Shown in pieces: positions 55,206-64,000 of a stretch of DNA of 64,000 nucleotides. The notes below the pieces were generated by a model, which worked only from the letters and a program-made list of their open reading frames with translations, was not told the origin of the DNA and did no database searches. The position numbers and the translations under genes were made by a program. The stretch spans positions 1-64,000 of the forward strand of contig CAJNOJ010000441.1 in the NCBI GenBank assembly GCA_905250025.1, written 5' to 3'. Source of the DNA: Adineta ricciae. Lineage: Eukaryota; Rotifera; Eurotatoria; Adinetida; Adinetidae. Numbering within the stretch: the first letter of the stretch is position 1; each line of letters begins with the position of its first letter.

Positions 55206-58200
55206 TCAATCAGCTTCATACACGGCAGAATAATTAAGTCCGAGCTCCAACGTTTGCTTCTTGAACGCTTTTACTAAAATCTCTATCGTTGATAGCTGTA
55301 ACACAGGCAACTCAAGTATCTCATTCATATGGTAGATCATGATCTTGTTCTCAATGACAGTTACAGCGACTTGTTGCAAAAGCGCCCCATACGTAGCCAA
55401 CGGAAGCCAATCATCGTTATTTGTCTCTAAAAATAATTTGATTAATTGATCTGCTGGCATTTGTCTCAAGTGGCTGTCCTTATTCTGCCTGATACACAGA
55501 AACAGCTTTGATAGAATTTCAGAGTCTAATTCTTTCATAGCATGATAAGAACAAAAACTTTTTTCAAAGGCTGAAGCGAATGGGTAACCATCTGACTTGA
55601 TGTAAGCCGAAGAAAATGCGTTTACCAAAGCTATAATGACTTTACTCGTTGTCGATTTTGCTCCTATGTTTCCAACCGATTCATATGCGCAACTTTTCGC
55701 AGTCGCAAATATATCTTGAAATGCACTGATCAGACCAATGATTACCTCGTTTGTTATTGCCTTTGCACCCATATTTCCAACGGCTTTATATGCACAACTT
55801 CTGACCTCTTCACACTGATCCTGAAAGGCGTCGACCAAACTAACCATCACTTCGTCTGTTGCTGCCTTTTCACCTATATTTCCAAGAGCTTCGCATGCAC
55901 TACTTCTAACACAGGAGTTGTCATTCTGAAGTGCATCTATGAGGGCACTGATAACTTCCTTCGTGACTGTTTTCCTACTAATTTTCCCAAGGGCTTTACA
56001 TGCGTAGCTTTTGACATTGCAATCTTCATCTCGAAGTGCATTGACGAGAGCAGCGATTGCATCCTTTGTTGCCGCTTTTTCGCCTATCATTGTAAGAGCT
56101 TTACATGCAGAGCTTCTAACTTCTTCGTATTCATCCTGAAGTACATCGATCAGATCAGCTGTTATTTCCTTGGTTCCCACTTTTTCACCCATCATTGCAA
56201 AAACTTCACATACACCCTTTCTAACATTCCAGTATTCGTCACGAAGTGCATCTTTCAGACTTTTGACTATTGGCTCCATTATTGCTTTTTCGCCCATCTT
56301 TCCAAGAGCCTCTAACGCACTGCTTCTGACGTCCATCACTTCATCCTGGAGTGCATTCATCAGAGCAACAATAACATTCTCTGTTGCTGCTGCTTCACCC
56401 ATCATTCCAAGGCTAATACACGCGTACCTTCTGACATCCCAGTACTCATTCTTAAGTGCATCTATCAGACTGACAATAACCTCATCAGTCGCTACTGCTT
56501 CGGCTAACTTTCGGAGAGCTTCACACGCCCATATTGCAATACTATCATCTTCATCTTGAAGCATATTAATTAAGCCAGCAATAATTTCCTTCGTTTCTGC
56601 TTTTTCACCTATCATTTCTAGGACTATACACCCATAGACTCTGACGCTCCAGCCTCTAGTTTGCACTGCATCGATCAGACTAACGATCACCTGCTTGGTT
56701 GCGGATTTTTCACCTAACTTTACGAATGCTTCACATGCACAGTTTCTGACATCTTCATTTTCATCTTCAAATGCATCGATTATAGTGGCGATGACATCCT
56801 CTGTTGCCGCTTTTTGACCCATCATTCCTAAGGCACTACACGCGCGGCGTCTCAGATAATCATTTCCATCATGAAGGGCACCGATCAGACCAATGATAGC
56901 CTCGTCACTTGCTACTTTTTCACATATGTTCCCAAGAGCATCGCAACTGCAGCTCGCAACATACTTGTCCTCATCTCGAAGTGTATCTATGAGAGCAGTG
57001 ATCACTTCGTTCGTTGCTGCCTTTTCACCCATCTTTCCAAGCGCTTCACATGCATAACTTCGGAAATGATCGTTGCTATTGCGAAGTGTATCAAGTAGCT
57101 TAGATATTAGTTTCGGTAGTGGAGTGTGCATTTTTATATGTGATATAAAGCGGTACACAGTACGTTTTATGACGTCGTCTTCAGTATCAAGGAGTTCGAT
57201 AAATTTGTTCTGTATTATAGAGTTATTGCATAATGAATTGGTACGCCCTAATGAGTATAAGAGATGATCCGAGATCGTGGTTGTCTTATTTGTGATGCAG
57301 ATATCTAACCATTGTGATATTAATTTTACGTAAATGGCGCTTTGTCGAAAGAGTATTTGGCCATCAAGCTCATCAAGACATTCGATAATCAGCTTTATGT
57401 GAACTATCCCGACGAGATCTATGGGTTCTTCTTCTATCGCTTCCCAAAATGTCTCTATACATGACTGATATTCAGATTGAGCGAGAAGACCTGCTGCAAA
57501 AATGAAAACGTAGAGAAAGCGTCGATTGTACCTATGGCTATTGATAAAATCGCTTGTTTCATGTTTCTCTGAGTTTTTAAGTTTTTGAAGTAAGTGACGT
57601 GCGGCAAAGAATTCTTGGAAGCTAAGATGTAGAAAATAAAACTCTTTTTCTGCTTGTATTTGGTTACCAGTGGGCTTGTCGTCGTATGATTTGAGTATTC
57701 CGAAGTTGAGTAGTTGAGGATTATCATCTATGTAGCAGGCAGTTTCGTTCTCGATCTGTTCTAGCAGTGTAGATGACAAAACGATTTCATTGTATTTCAT
57801 TGCATTGAACGCTAACGTTCCTAAGAACTGCAATTCTTTACTGCACAGGTCGTAGACCTTCTTTTTCCGCATTGAAGTATGGTTTATGTTTCTCTTTTGT
57901 AAGTGCCGTCGGCATAGCCATTCGATTATATTTTCATACAATGTCGTCATTGTCAGTATGTTTTTTTTGGAGCAATTCGAATCACTCCACAAACTACAGA
58001 TTAGTTCTAGGTTGACAGGTATATGAGAAATACCCCAAATACTGAAGTTTGATTTGAGGAAATTGAGTAGCTTTTGACCTTCGAATGGAGCGTTTGGTAT
58101 CTCATTTGTAATCTGTTCGAAGAAATATTCTATGTACTTCACGATGTTATTGTCTGTAAAGCCTGTAATTTCGATTTTTACATCATATGATAACGCAATA

Positions 58201-59350
58201 GCATAAGGACGAGACGTAAGAATATGATGTTGTGTATCAAGAATATAGTCAAAGACATCTCTTAATTGATCTGAAATGCTATTGACAAACTCATCATATC
58301 CATCTAATATCCATAGAATTTTGCCTGAATTCAGTTGTCGTTTGAAGCATTCCTTCTGCTCGCTTGATAGATCGTCGTAAGGAAAATACTCCATCTTGAT
58401 GAGATCGACGGGTGCGTAGTTTTCTGTGGATGGATAACGACTATCGGTCACTTTTCGTAAGTGAATCAAAACGACTAGATCATACTGAGACCAAAGTTCA
58501 CCTTTCGCCCAGAGATAAGTGACGTATTGACAAAACGTGGACTTTCCAATTCCAGCTCGTCCAAGTACAAGCACTTTCTTCGTCGAACCTTTACATTTTT
58601 CGAAAAGGTTTTTCACTTCAACTGGTGTTTTGATACCATAGATCTCTTCGTAAGTTCCGAGAATGGCATCTTTTTGCTCGTCTTGTCGTTTTAGTTTCTT
58701 CTCTTTTGCTTGTTGCTCTTTAGTTTCGACCATCGCCAAATTAACATAGTTCTGCTCAATTGAAAAACTCTTTTCTTCATTAACCATCCGTTTCATTCGA
58801 TTTTGTTGTAGATACTTTTGTCGAATCGGTTCGAATAACTTCATCGATTGTGTAGTATGAGTGGACAAGTCTTTTCTTATTCGGTCTATAAGCTCTTTTG
58901 TTTTTATAAGGACGTTCGTATCCGAAGTGTTGGAAAAGTCAATAGCTATGAGAGATCCAGTAATCAGTCCAAGCCATTTCGAGGAAGACGGCTTCCATAC
59001 TTTTCTATTCGTCATCATGCATGGGATAATGTGTTTCCCAAGTCGTTGTGCATGCTCCAGCTCTAATTTAGTATTCCTCGAATCCTCATTCCGGTGACAT
59101 AAAACAACACACTATTGCAGCATCATTGACTGCCTCAGCCATACTTAAAGGGCGCAACTGAAATACTGAGAAGGAAAATAAAAAAATCATCAATATATTT
59201 ATACCTGTCGTACATATTAGTATCCATGTCTCTCTCGTCGAACCACACAGGAATATGTTCGGCTTTCATAGTATTGTAAACTACTTCAACAACATTCTTA
59301 CTTTTGTGATTGTATGAGAGCATGACATGCTTTCCCCCATCCAGTTCCAT
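55206..59350 (-). CDS. TIR-NACHT-HEAT repeat receptor (NLR/STAND-type), TIR part frameshifted
   Basis: Exon 1 (59350-59205) encodes the first half of a TIR domain (KHVMLSYNHKSKNVVEVVYN, VWFDERDM). A 61-bp intron (59144-59204) joins in phase to SMAEAVNDAAIVCCFMSPE, then LELEHAQRLGKHIIPCMMTN. Between MSPE and DSRNTK two bases appear to be missing (near 59083), which breaks the TIR frame, so this is either a real lesion or a sequencing error. Downstream the frame is open for 1270 codons. It contains a NACHT ATPase with Walker A GRAGIGKSTFC, Walker B ILWILDGYDEF and sensor HILTSRPYA, a helical NACHT-associated region (..FYFLHLSFQEFFAARHLL), then about 15 HEAT/armadillo-type repeats of 35 residues (L-I-D-A-L-x-D-E-x-x-x-V-R-x-x-A-C-x-A-L-G-x-M-G-E-K-A-A-T-x-E-V). 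Families of this build sense ligands through the repeats, oligomerise through NACHT and signal through TIR, often by NAD cleavage. A role in innate immunity is inferred. Confidence 0.82.
55620..57120 (-). repeat. 105-bp coding tandem repeats (HEAT array)
   Basis: About 14 units of 105 bp, each encoding one 35-residue HEAT-type repeat of the TIR-NACHT gene. Units keep the scaffold (ACxALGxMGEKAAT) but vary at the DExxDVR positions, the face expected to contact a ligand. Anti-sense frames of 60-200 codons across this stretch are shadows of the repeat. Confidence 0.85.
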
Positions 59351-59359
59351 CGACTAATC

Positions 59360-61670
59360 TACGATAAAATGCATCGATGAACAATCCATTAAACTTTAGA
59401 GTAAAGATGGGCGCAAGTGAGAAGAACATATGAAGATCTCACATCAGTAGAGTTAATAAGAGAAGACAGTTTCTTTCTTTTACTATATACTGTTCACTCA
59501 TTCAATCATCGCAACGCAAACGTTTCGAAACTCTCTACTGAAGGGAACATCCTGTAAATGATGTCTAACAACTTTTTCGTAAGATTTTGCTCGACAAGTC
59601 AAACATTTTCTTGATTTGAAATTTTCCACCGCCGCTCTTAGAAATCTGGTGTTGGGTGGATCGGGTTTTTCGTATCAATCTTGAAGTTAGTTCATGAACA
59701 GGTTATCATCTGATGTATATAGAGTTATGTAAATGCACTCAACTAAGGAGCTATACAAATGTATCATAAGTGAATAAATGGCAGGTTACGCTCATTCGAG
59801 GAATTACCTGGCCCTTTTCAAGAAAAAAAAATCCAGAATGGCTTTTATGGAAAGAAATTGACTTATGATTATATATTATGTCACAGATTTCTTAATTTCA
59901 AGAAGGCTAACAAGAAACTGTACTTCTTAGCGCGCTGTATGTTGTATCAGAATATCTATAAATCTCATATGTATATTATAAAAAGCCCTCCTATATTTCA
60001 ACCATTGTTTATAGAAAAAGTATTCCTTTTATTTTCATCGTTTAGAAGGAAATTAGTTTCACTGAGAAGTCGAATCGTTTAAAACTTTCATAAAACATTA
60101 CATTTATCATTTAGTGGGCCTAGGATAAACTCAAAAGCAAACACTTGTACTCTACTAAACCCCCCAAAAAAAGGTTCAGCCGTGACGAAAGAGTCTGCAA
60201 GTATGTTTGCAAACATTTGATCGTACAATCGACAGTAAAAACTGAGAAAAAAAGACAACTATTTGATTAACTGCTGCAAGTTACATTACATTAGTATTTG
60301 CTTTCTCGTAGACAAGAGCCTATCAAATATAAACTGTGACACTCCGCTATCATGTGCTATACGCATGTTGATTTTCCTCTTCTAATAGATTATCCTATTT
60401 ATGTTGTTACTTCGGTACATATCGATGTACTTTGACGCGATGTTCTCTTTTCTTCTTTTCTATGGACGAGTATATAAACGATTGTTTTGTGTCAGAATAA
60501 TGCGATTCAAGAGAAAGAAGTAAAATATAGGCGTAGTTCCGTCAGCGCATACATTCTTCCATCGAAAATCGTCACAATAACTTTAATTGGATTTTTTCAA
60601 CGTTTGATCGCTATTGGAAAGATTGATTAAGAAACAATGCTCATCTAAGATCCCTGTCAGCTCTTCTTCATAGAAACAGTCTTCTATACTGCTATCACGC
60701 TTTTCATTTATAGAGTTAAACCAAGTTTACACCAGATTTCAGCTCCTCGATCCCGATTACTGCCCGGTCAAACCTTATAAAATATGATCGTTTTCGAGAA
60801 ATGTGGACTCTTTCTGGAAACGCTGATGCGCAACATAGTTCGTGAAAACTAATCTCAGATTCGGATTCCTCCACTTTGATTATCCTTCGGTCAAGTTTTC
60901 CGAAAACACACTATGAATTTTCATTCATGCAATAAATATAAACACAAGAATGAACGAACATCAACTCATTCTTCTGGTATATCAACTCAAAGCATAATTC
61001 TCCGTTCAGCAGACGGAATAAGACGAACAGAGTTTGTGCATTTTTTTTGCAGTCACGTGGTGTAATGCAGAAAGAAAAACTTTGACGATGTTTATACTTG
61101 ATCGTTAAAGAGACATAAAAGCTATTTACACTTACTTATGATTCACTCGTTGGTTGTGTCACTCCGTTTCACTAGTATGATAAAAAGAGCAAAATCAGAT
61201 TATTTATATATTCTCTTATTTTCTTTCTCGGATTTTTTTACTTCAAACGCAGAAATCTGTATATATTATGTGAATAACTACAACTAGATATGTTAATGCT
61301 CTTATTTTTTCTGCAGAGAAGCAACGACGTCGATGATTTCTTTTGTGTGCTCTCTTTGATTAAAACACTTCAAATAATATATTTCACTTGGCGACAAAGT
61401 GGAGCATGCAGATGCAAAACAAACACACATCGCAACAGTCAACATTGGAGAGTTTTATTCGCTATTCATGTCAGTACAAATTTGAATCTTTGTTATAGAA
61501 TAGTCAACGAGTGGCGAATATCAAATTGGTACGAATTTTGAAAATTCTTTCGAGTCAGAGAGCTGCAGAGAAGTTGCAACTAAGTTAGAAATATCCAACT
61601 ACCCTCAAATTTCGGTTTTTCATAGACAACAGCAACATAGAAAATTCATACCAGACATACCGTCATTAAT
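59360..61670. other. No gene supported; two GATTACC-motif repeats
   Basis: Copies of the dispersed motif lie at about 60745-60785 (CAGCTCCTCGATCCCGATTA) and 60853-60900 (CAGATTCGGATTCCTCCACT..). A TATA-like GTATATAAACG at 60469-60479 has no convincing downstream gene. Frames at 59858-60082 and 61290-61541 show no domains. Confidence 0.35.
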
Positions 61671-61675
61671 GATAA

Positions 61676-61727
61676 GAGCAGCCGTGACGCGTTTCGAACT
61701 CGCTACAGTTCTCATCAGATAGCTTCA
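61676..61727 (-). ncRNA. Hammerhead ribozyme, near-canonical
   Basis: Minus-strand reading: stem I 5' strand AGCUAU, core CUGAUGA (61718-61712), stem II GAACU/AGUUC (61711-61707 with 61700-61696, perfect, 6-nt loop GUAGCG), GAAA (61695-61692), minimal stem III C-GC-G (61691-61688), cleavage triplet GUC ending at 61686, then stem I 3' strand ACGGCU. Stem I pairs at five of six positions (one A-C mismatch, one G-U). All invariant core bases are present. A diverged second copy lies 223 bp away at about 61899-61960. Confidence 0.65.
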
Positions 61728-61898
61728 AAGTATTAAAGTTGACTTAGAATGAATTCATAGTGAAATAAATCCATAAAAGCCAATTCTAATACAAGATGCA
61801 CTGTTCTTTCAATTAATTCAAAAACTTTCAGTCATAAAAGACTAAAAATCAATGAAAATCATGAAATAATGGCATTTCATCACTTGCAATACAAGGAA

Positions 61899-61960
61899 GA
61901 GCAGCTATGACGGGTGTTTCGCATTTCGCTCAAAAAAGTTTCAGTGCATGGCTTGAATCT
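61899..61960 (-). ncRNA. Diverged second hammerhead-like copy
   Basis: Minus-strand reading keeps GAAAC-ACCC-GUC and the stem I strand AUAGCUGCUCUU, but the CUGAUGA box has become CUGAAAC, so it should not cleave. GAGCAGC starts at 61676 and 61899, a spacing of 223 bp, as expected of a dimer-like retrozyme or a repeated ribozyme-bearing terminus. Confidence 0.4.
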
Positions 61961-61979
61961 CAGATAATTTAAATTTAAA

Positions 61980-62576
61980 TTAACCCTTTGGCTACCGGGA
62001 ACGCATATATGCGTCCGAACACATTTATTGAATAAAAGTAGTAACTGCATACTTTTTAGCCGTTTAGAAAAGGTTCTTATCGTTTGTTAAATAATATCAT
62101 ACTAATATATTTTTTCTTTCTGTTGATATTTTCAATCAGGTACATTTTATCGATGTTCCTGCTTATTCTAATTTGTGCTAGTATAGTCATTTTTTCATTC
62201 TCATCTTTGAATCCATTATATTTCAGTTTTTCCTACATTCTTTCGAATGCTACATTTTCATAAGACTTTCTCTTCTTCGTCTGACTGCCCGACATTTTCC
62301 ATCGTTGATCACACAAACATCACAACTAGCAGAAAAACCTCGACGCAGATGTGTAGTGTGCTCATCTCATAGTATTCGACGCGATACACAATATATGTGT
62401 TCCGACTGCGATGCACCTCTATGCCTGGTTGACTGCTTCAAAAACTATCATACAAAGAGAAACTATTAACTTTTTTTGAGCAGGAATGTAGTTTTTTTGT
62501 CAAAAAAAAACACATTCGAATATTACCGTTAAAACCTTTAATTTTCGCAAAAAAAAGCCGGTAGCCAAAGGGTTAA
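61980..62576 (+). mobile_element. Non-autonomous piggyBac element (597 bp)
   Basis: TTAA at both borders and inverted ends CCCTTTGGCTACCGG / CCGGTAGCCAAAGGG. Just inside the left end is the palindrome GGAACGCATATATGCGTCCG. Near 62340-62466 it keeps only the C-terminal Cys finger of the transposase (CVVCSSHSIRRDTQYMCSDC then DAPLCLVDCFKNYHTK), with the C-x2-C..C-x2-C..C-x3-C spacing intact. The catalytic core is gone, so it is an internal-deletion derivative. It is a different subfamily from the element at 14342 and from the two MITEs. Confidence 0.88.
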
Positions 62577-62579
62577 AAA

Positions 62580-63451
62580 GACTCAAAAGACATATAAACA
62601 ATTTGTTTCTTCAGATTACTTTTTCACTTTGTATTCCGAACATCTATACTTATATTATTCATATACGTATATTTAAGAAGATTTCTTCTAACTACAAGCT
62701 TTATATTTTAGATAAAAACCCAAGTGTACGGTTAATTTTTTCGTTGGTAGTTATATTCGAATGCTAACTATGTATCTCATTAGTTAATACTTTAGACAAT
62801 TATGACACAAAGCGAATCTAAAGTCTAATGATAATTCTCCCTTCATTTCAAACGAATATGCAAATGTAAACTGTCGATGAATTTATTCCCGATAAATAGA
62901 ATACTCTAAATAATCATCATACTCCAACTTTCGTTCGATAATGGACGTCATCTCCAGGATTGAAATTGACAAATTTTCGAATACAGCCATCATGAAAACC
63001 ATATTTCTAAAGTTCATAATAAACAAATTTTCAAGATAAATAATGGTAAATTCATAATTATGCCCTGTATGTCCATTTTAGCAACATACTTCGTTGAATT
63101 ATTCTATCTGTTTAATGTGTAAAATCTATTTCCTGGATATCGCTATAACGCATCATATGGAAATCCGATCAGTCCCAAGTCTAACGACAACTACAATTAA
63201 GAAAAAATAACAATAGAAATAATATCTGTATCACTTTTCAAGCATTCCTTTTAATATTAATAAATGACTATATGAGTACATTTTCGAACTTATTTATGAT
63301 CCAATACTTCCTTTTTTTTCTATCATATATTTTTAATTAAACATAATGATGACGAAACCTATCAATCAAGCAATCAATCAGATTTTTTTCAATGATAATG
63401 TTACATTTATTTTCTTCGTTATATCCTACACACACATTTTTATTTTCAAAA
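62580..63451. other. No gene supported; 5' region of the following gene
   Basis: AT-rich, no protein-like frame. It ends directly at the ATG of the partial gene at 63452. Confidence 0.4.
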
Positions 63452-64000
63452 ATGTCGACAACGAAATCCTTGCAGCATGTCTTCCAAAATTTTATTCTCA
63501 TTTGGTTAGACACACAACTCGATAACTCTAGTGAATATTTCCAAAATTCTTTACAACTATTACATCAATTAATTACATCAATTACGACTTTTACTGATGT
63601 GGAAAAATGTGTGAATTTTATAAGAAATATAGAAAATGAAAAAGTATTTCTCATTGTATCTGATAGATCAATTCAACAATTCTTTGCAAATTTACGATCT
63701 GATAACTATTGTCGAATAGATACAATTTATATTCTTTCAAATGGTATATCAAGTCACACACCATCGATTGTAACACCGTTTAGCGTGAAAGATGGATACA
63801 TGGATATTCAATCAATGTATAAAGATTTAAAAGATGCTTGTCTATCTTGTGACCGACATATGGTTCCGATGAGCTTCGATTATTTTGATCCATTATTTAT
63901 GTATACACAAATATTAAAAGAATCATTTTTTCAAATTCAAGATGATTCTACCCGATCTGTTACTGAATTTGCTGAATATTGCCGTTCGGAACAAATCATG
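63452..64000 (+). CDS. N-terminal part of a bdelloid-type TPR/ADP-ribosyltransferase protein (runs off window)
   Basis: 183 codons, open to the window end. The product starts MSTTKSLQHVFQNFILIWLD and continues ..EKVFLIVSDRSIQQFFANLR, IDTIYILSNGISSHTPSIV, SMYKDLKDACLSCDRHMVPM, LFMYTQILKESFFQIQDDST and TEFAEYCRSE. This series (F-x-L-I-W-L-D; F-x-D-x-x-x-C-V-x-F-I; E-K-x-F-x-I-V-S; I-D-x-I-Y-I-L/F; F-M-Y-T-Q-x-L-K-E; E-F-x-x-Y-C-R) is the N-terminal domain that in bdelloid rotifers typically precedes an arginine-specific ADP-ribosyltransferase domain and tetratricopeptide repeats. Neither of those lies inside the window, so the assignment depends on recall of that family. No signal peptide is visible. 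Confidence 0.6.
   Translation, partial: MSTTKSLQHVFQNFILIWLDTQLDNSSEYFQNSLQLLHQLITSITTFTDVEKCVNFIRNIENEKVFLIVSDRSIQQFFANLRSDNYCRIDTIYILSNGISSHTPSIVTPFSVKDGYMDIQSMYKDLKDACLSCDRHMVPMSFDYFDPLFMYTQILKESFFQIQDDSTRSVTEFAEYCRSEQIM

Noticed and set aside
55716-56559. Long plus-strand frames (199 and 129 codons) opposite the HEAT array
   Set aside because: They are shadows of the 105-bp repeat on the other strand, with no domain of their own and Cys/Phe-rich composition typical of antisense reading.
1-64000. tRNA, rRNA or snRNA genes
   Set aside because: No cloverleaf with A and B boxes, no rRNA-like blocks and no 5S-like sequence were recognised; short non-coding genes could still be missed by eye.

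Overview
This window reads as an AT-rich (roughly one-third GC by eye) invertebrate nuclear sequence, most likely from a bdelloid rotifer. That assignment is an inference from the gene repertoire: introns of about 50-75 bp with plain GT-AG ends, a large FG-GAP repeat surface protein on a threonine-rich stalk, a TIR-NACHT-HEAT receptor, the start of what looks like a bdelloid-type TPR/ADP-ribosyltransferase gene, an F-box relic, an orphan 7-TM receptor, and many different transposon families each present as one or two copies. It resembles a gene-poor accessory (possibly subtelomeric) region. Single Ns at 1738, 5723, 10435, 23116, 27770 and 44227, and a 34-N gap at 36735-36768, mark contig joins. 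At least one join has an unmerged duplicated overlap, so structure around the joins should be read with care.

Layout. 1-3 kb: short tandem repeats, a 57-bp palindrome-bearing minisatellite and the tail of an unrecognised small membrane protein. 3-6.5 kb (minus): FG-GAP gene. 9.9-10.8 kb (minus): 7-TM receptor whose middle is missing at a contig join. 14.3-16.3 kb: decayed piggyBac element. 17-17.8 kb: a hammerhead-ribozyme-like motif, a duplicated promoter and a small secreted Cys-rich protein. 18.7-19.9 kb: a decayed C2H2-type gene. 23.1-25.7 kb: a six-exon hAT transposase with a piggyBac MITE inside its first visible exon. 25.8-39.4 kb: a duplicated block carrying a neuronal-calcium-sensor gene and an orphan multi-pass membrane protein gene; one copy is continuous (29.2-34.2 kb) and the other lies in two pieces that end at Ns. 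40-42 kb: a small START-like (AtaL-type) gene and an F-box pseudogene. 43.5-54.6 kb: a transposon cluster with a piggyBac MITE, an internally deleted hAT, a satellite split by a young Ty3/Gypsy LTR element, and an intact-looking hAT with a 657-codon transposase. 55.2-59.4 kb (minus): TIR-NACHT-HEAT gene. 61.7-62.6 kb: hammerhead-like repeats and a piggyBac remnant. From 63.45 kb: the TPR/ART-type gene, running off the window.

The cellular genes do not form a pathway. The calcium sensor and the orphan membrane protein are the one pair that travels together through a duplication. The most unusual signals are four hammerhead-ribozyme-like motifs at separate sites, the exchanged target-site duplications of two hAT copies, a 50-bp GC-rich dispersed motif that sits exactly at the left breakpoint of the segmental duplication, and the palindromic 57-bp minisatellite.
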